Shown here one piece after another: positions 32,501 to 33,594 of a stretch of 33,594 nt of DNA. Position numbers and translations under genes: made by a program. This stretch comes from Streptomyces sp. NRRL F-5630 (GTDB lineage: Bacteria; Actinomycetota; Actinomycetes; Streptomycetales; Streptomycetaceae): contig NZ_JOGO01000064.1 in the NCBI RefSeq assembly GCF_000719475.1, positions 1 to 33,594 on the forward strand, read 5' to 3'. How positions within the stretch are numbered: the first letter of the stretch is position 1; each line of letters starts with the position of its first letter. Below the pieces are notes generated by a model. That model did no database searches and had not been told where the DNA came from. It was given only the letters and a program-made list of their open reading frames with translations.

Positions 32501-33594
32501 GCCGCACCCGCTCCCAGCTCGGATTGGTCGTCCCGTCCGCGGGGTGGGTGACCTTGAGGAACTGGTCGTTCTTGAGCGTCCCCTTGTCGAAGACGTTGAT
32601 CCGCTGCTCGAAGAGCCGGCCGTTCCCGTCGTAGAGGTGGTACTCGTTGGCGCGACCGCCGCCCGTGAAGGTCAGGCGGTAGTTGCCGTCCGCCTGGTGC
32701 GCGAAGGTGTGCGTGCCCGCCGGTACGGGTGCCATGTCGCCGTCGAGCAGGACGTGGGTGTCCGTCCGCACGAAACGGGTGCCGACACCGTCCGTGAGCT
32801 GCACGGCGTCGAAGTGCCCGCCGCCCGCGTGGTCGGTGACGCGGAAGGTGTGCGTGCCCGCGCCGGGCGGGGTGATCGTGTAGTCGTGGGCGCCCGCCGG
32901 GCCGAAGAGCCGCACCTGGCCGTCCGCCCCGGTGACCCGGTGGCCGCCGCCCGGCCTGGCGGTGACGCTCACGTCGTCCACGGCGTTCATGTCCCGGCTG
33001 TACAGCTCCAGATGGCCGCCCGGGTGTACGCGGACGCCTTCGCCGCTCGCGAGGACGTGGCCGACCTGGACGTCCACCGTGCCGTCCGGCCGGTACAGCA
33101 CCCTGCCGCCCGTGCCGGTGACGATGATGTGCCCGTCGGCGCGGGTGACGACGGTGGCGTGCGGCACGGGCGCGCCGCCCGCGTCCAGGACGCGGGGCGC
33201 GCCGCCGCCCACCGGCATGTGCGCGTACTCGTTGCCGCCGCCGAGCCGCACCACGTCGTGCGTGTGGGCGCCCCGCCCGTCGAAGACCGCGTGGTGGCCG
33301 CCCGCGTCGACCCGGAAGCTCCCGTCACCCTGCCGCACGACGACCGAGCCGTCGCCGAGGGACGGGTTGCCGCCCGCCGGATCGGTGCGGAGCGGGCCGT
33401 TGAGGTGCGGGTGACCGTGCAGCGCGAGCAGGTCGTGGGTGTGCGTGCCCGTGCCGTCGTACACGTGCGTGAGGCGCGCGTTGGTTCCGTCCGGCACGTG
33501 GAAGTCGGTGCCGTGGAGGGTGACGGGGCCGCGTGTGGCGCCGTGGGGGTCGACGCGGGTGACGGGGCCGGGGCCGGTGGGGCGGAGGGCGAGT
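29592..33594 (-). CDS. Giant Trp/Gly/His-rich repeat protein, 5' end outside window
   Basis: The frame runs off the right edge; 1333 C-terminal residues are visible and they contain no cysteine. The first ~350 consist of short beta-hairpin-like repeats (YDGTGTHTHDLL, DGRGAHTHDVV, PAGTHTF). The next ~650 are Trp-rich repeats of the type W.[RE]FD..G..V (GVWTEFDGAG, RWTRFDSEFKK, DWTRYDHHG, QWRRFGADG), reminiscent of Rhs/YD-type shells but not canonical YD repeats. The last ~300 hold Gly/Ala-rich hydrophobic stretches and a polar tail ending QQNDQNGEPQ. No catalytic motif is recognised. It may be a secreted polymorphic-toxin-like or surface protein. It is coupled by a 4-base overlap to the ATPase gene. 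Confidence 0.85.
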   Translation of the reverse strand, partial: LALRPTGPGPVTRVDPHGATRGPVTLHGTDFHVPDGTNARLTHVYDGTGTHTHDLLALHGHPHLNGPLRTDPAGGNPSLGDGSVVVRQGDGSFRVDAGGHHAVFDGRGAHTHDVVRLGGGNEYAHMPVGGGAPRVLDAGGAPVPHATVVTRADGHIIVTGTGGRVLYRPDGTVDVQVGHVLASGEGVRVHPGGHLELYSRDMNAVDDVSVTARPGGGHRVTGADGQVRLFGPAGAHDYTITPPGAGTHTFRVTDHAGGGHFDAVQLTDGVGTRFVRTDTHVLLDGDMAPVPAGTHTFAHQADGNYRLTFTGGGRANEYHLYDGNGRLFEQRINVFDKGTLKNDQFLKVTHPADGTTNPSWERVRLDGAGQPVAAPAIKKWYDAGTVDTKGLGNGRIKLTTHSGVELMERRPLPNGHVLDGYHSAAGVGSFGRFNQRGVWTEFDGAGTVVGSGTRHWGESGRSWFDVTGHTGTRVRHYQELPDGGHVLADVGHHPFTQSFSGDTRWTRFDSEFKKVAEGDRTWGPGRGFTDRMPHPKTGEQVVAQERFGRFNWSVDNVRRLNQTEFGADGVPKKDYTSWSGHGKENGRGVTLKDGGFLDSTRFSEQRPPRAFRWVMSPEYRAANLDAVPWLAKDSRLQMHTWTETGAGGGVTHGVRFVSNNGTITDITRAGDIVRETRKPLDGKAVTTGDVAMPDGVAKQNGYLPWKQGDDGLKGHRTYQAADFDTTHLPAGVNAGDIRWQERFTDDLGDGNWYTPNAGKQWNVARMGLADGSVVDFRPPPGAAGREGRMGAGSDWTRYDHHGLVISRQDTFPDPTGGANPVRVTSVGMLDGTVRWSDGTPNGGGIRKLNHHRGEVTPWGWDRESFQDFDTAGALVRDHRLLADGTVVDAWKNPGTNTWHWNKTGADGEIKGFGNGVGDRVRQWFDRSGTQLPDFRPGAVFRDMDTNAGHIVQEIPVRPANTPHLQDSPYRVREYLQTPDGTHNPHVWKEYDNGIELGRKVELPDGSFLESEDWHKQWRRFGADGASLIDERTIPGYVWHRDSFGRTTLTGRETNFTGILSEYRGFNRMWREPNRWEWGHTAGGVSTYTSFPYKAGQALAVDMIQEWLLDFSMNLAVYGIVAAATGTPFGWNEVGRAAFGATVGASVKGAFSLGHFATFRGGPWKTGLSQVDQGNPYARRPNDDSWTAEFAGNEKVTRWRSGTYDWGVGLVTGAVSGFVTAAAGSAIFGIKDANGNTVHLHGSDALLAGAVGMAGGVAGAVSLGVARTAMIQNFGGRFYHRGGVFDTFAVAGLGKLVDKTFANLYLSSTLQKQLFPGHDFYSGEQQNDQNGEPQ

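Overview
The window is very GC-rich DNA with dense genes, G/C-ending codons, GTG starts and strong GGAGG-type ribosome sites. Its gene content (DUF6480-like protein, F420-type enzymes, RsbW-like ATPase, Sec-secreted CBM/Fn3 glycoside hydrolases) and its DasR- and CebR-type operators point to Streptomyces or a close relative. It reads as a chromosomal accessory region; I see no rRNA, tRNA, CRISPR array, integrase or insertion sequence.

Layout. 184-2561: a secreted AA10 copper monooxygenase (minus) and a DNA photolyase (plus). 2801-5709: aldo/keto reductase, short-chain dehydrogenase and an F420-type luciferase-like oxidoreductase. 5710-6302: about 600 bases without a supportable gene. 6342-9798 (minus): an SsuD-type sulfonate monooxygenase preceded by a short leader peptide absent from ordinary gene calls, an alpha/beta hydrolase and an orphan PaaE-type reductase. 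9980-13290: small membrane and secreted proteins, an SMP-30 lactonase facing a fumarylacetoacetase-family hydrolase, with a decayed hydroxyacid dehydrogenase-like gene behind it. 14077-16994: a nucleotidyltransferase-fold protein and a GH6 cellulase with a CebR-type box. 17369-22779: a CitA/CitB-type two-component system divergent from a three-gene NitT/TauT-type ABC transporter. 22938-25282: an RsbW-like ATPase and a GH18 chitinase facing each other. 26012-33594 (minus): an operon of a giant cysteine-free repeat protein (its start lies outside the window), a beta-helix/AAA+ ATPase fusion and a membrane-anchored ricin-type lectin.

How the genes work together. The LPMO and chitinase both carry near-perfect DasR operators in their promoters, so they probably respond together to amino sugars from chitin. 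The cellulase carries a CebR-type operator and probably responds to cellobiose. The SsuD gene appears to be under sulfur-status control through its leader peptide. The two-component system probably controls the divergent transporter.

The least explained part is the right-hand operon. Its three genes are tightly linked (a 4-base overlap, then a 23-base gap). They combine a giant, apparently exported protein, an EccA/CbxX-like ATPase whose N-terminal half is a beta-helix, and a surface lectin. I propose it as a candidate export or surface-assembly system; this is inference. All family assignments were made by eye from sequence motifs, without database searches.
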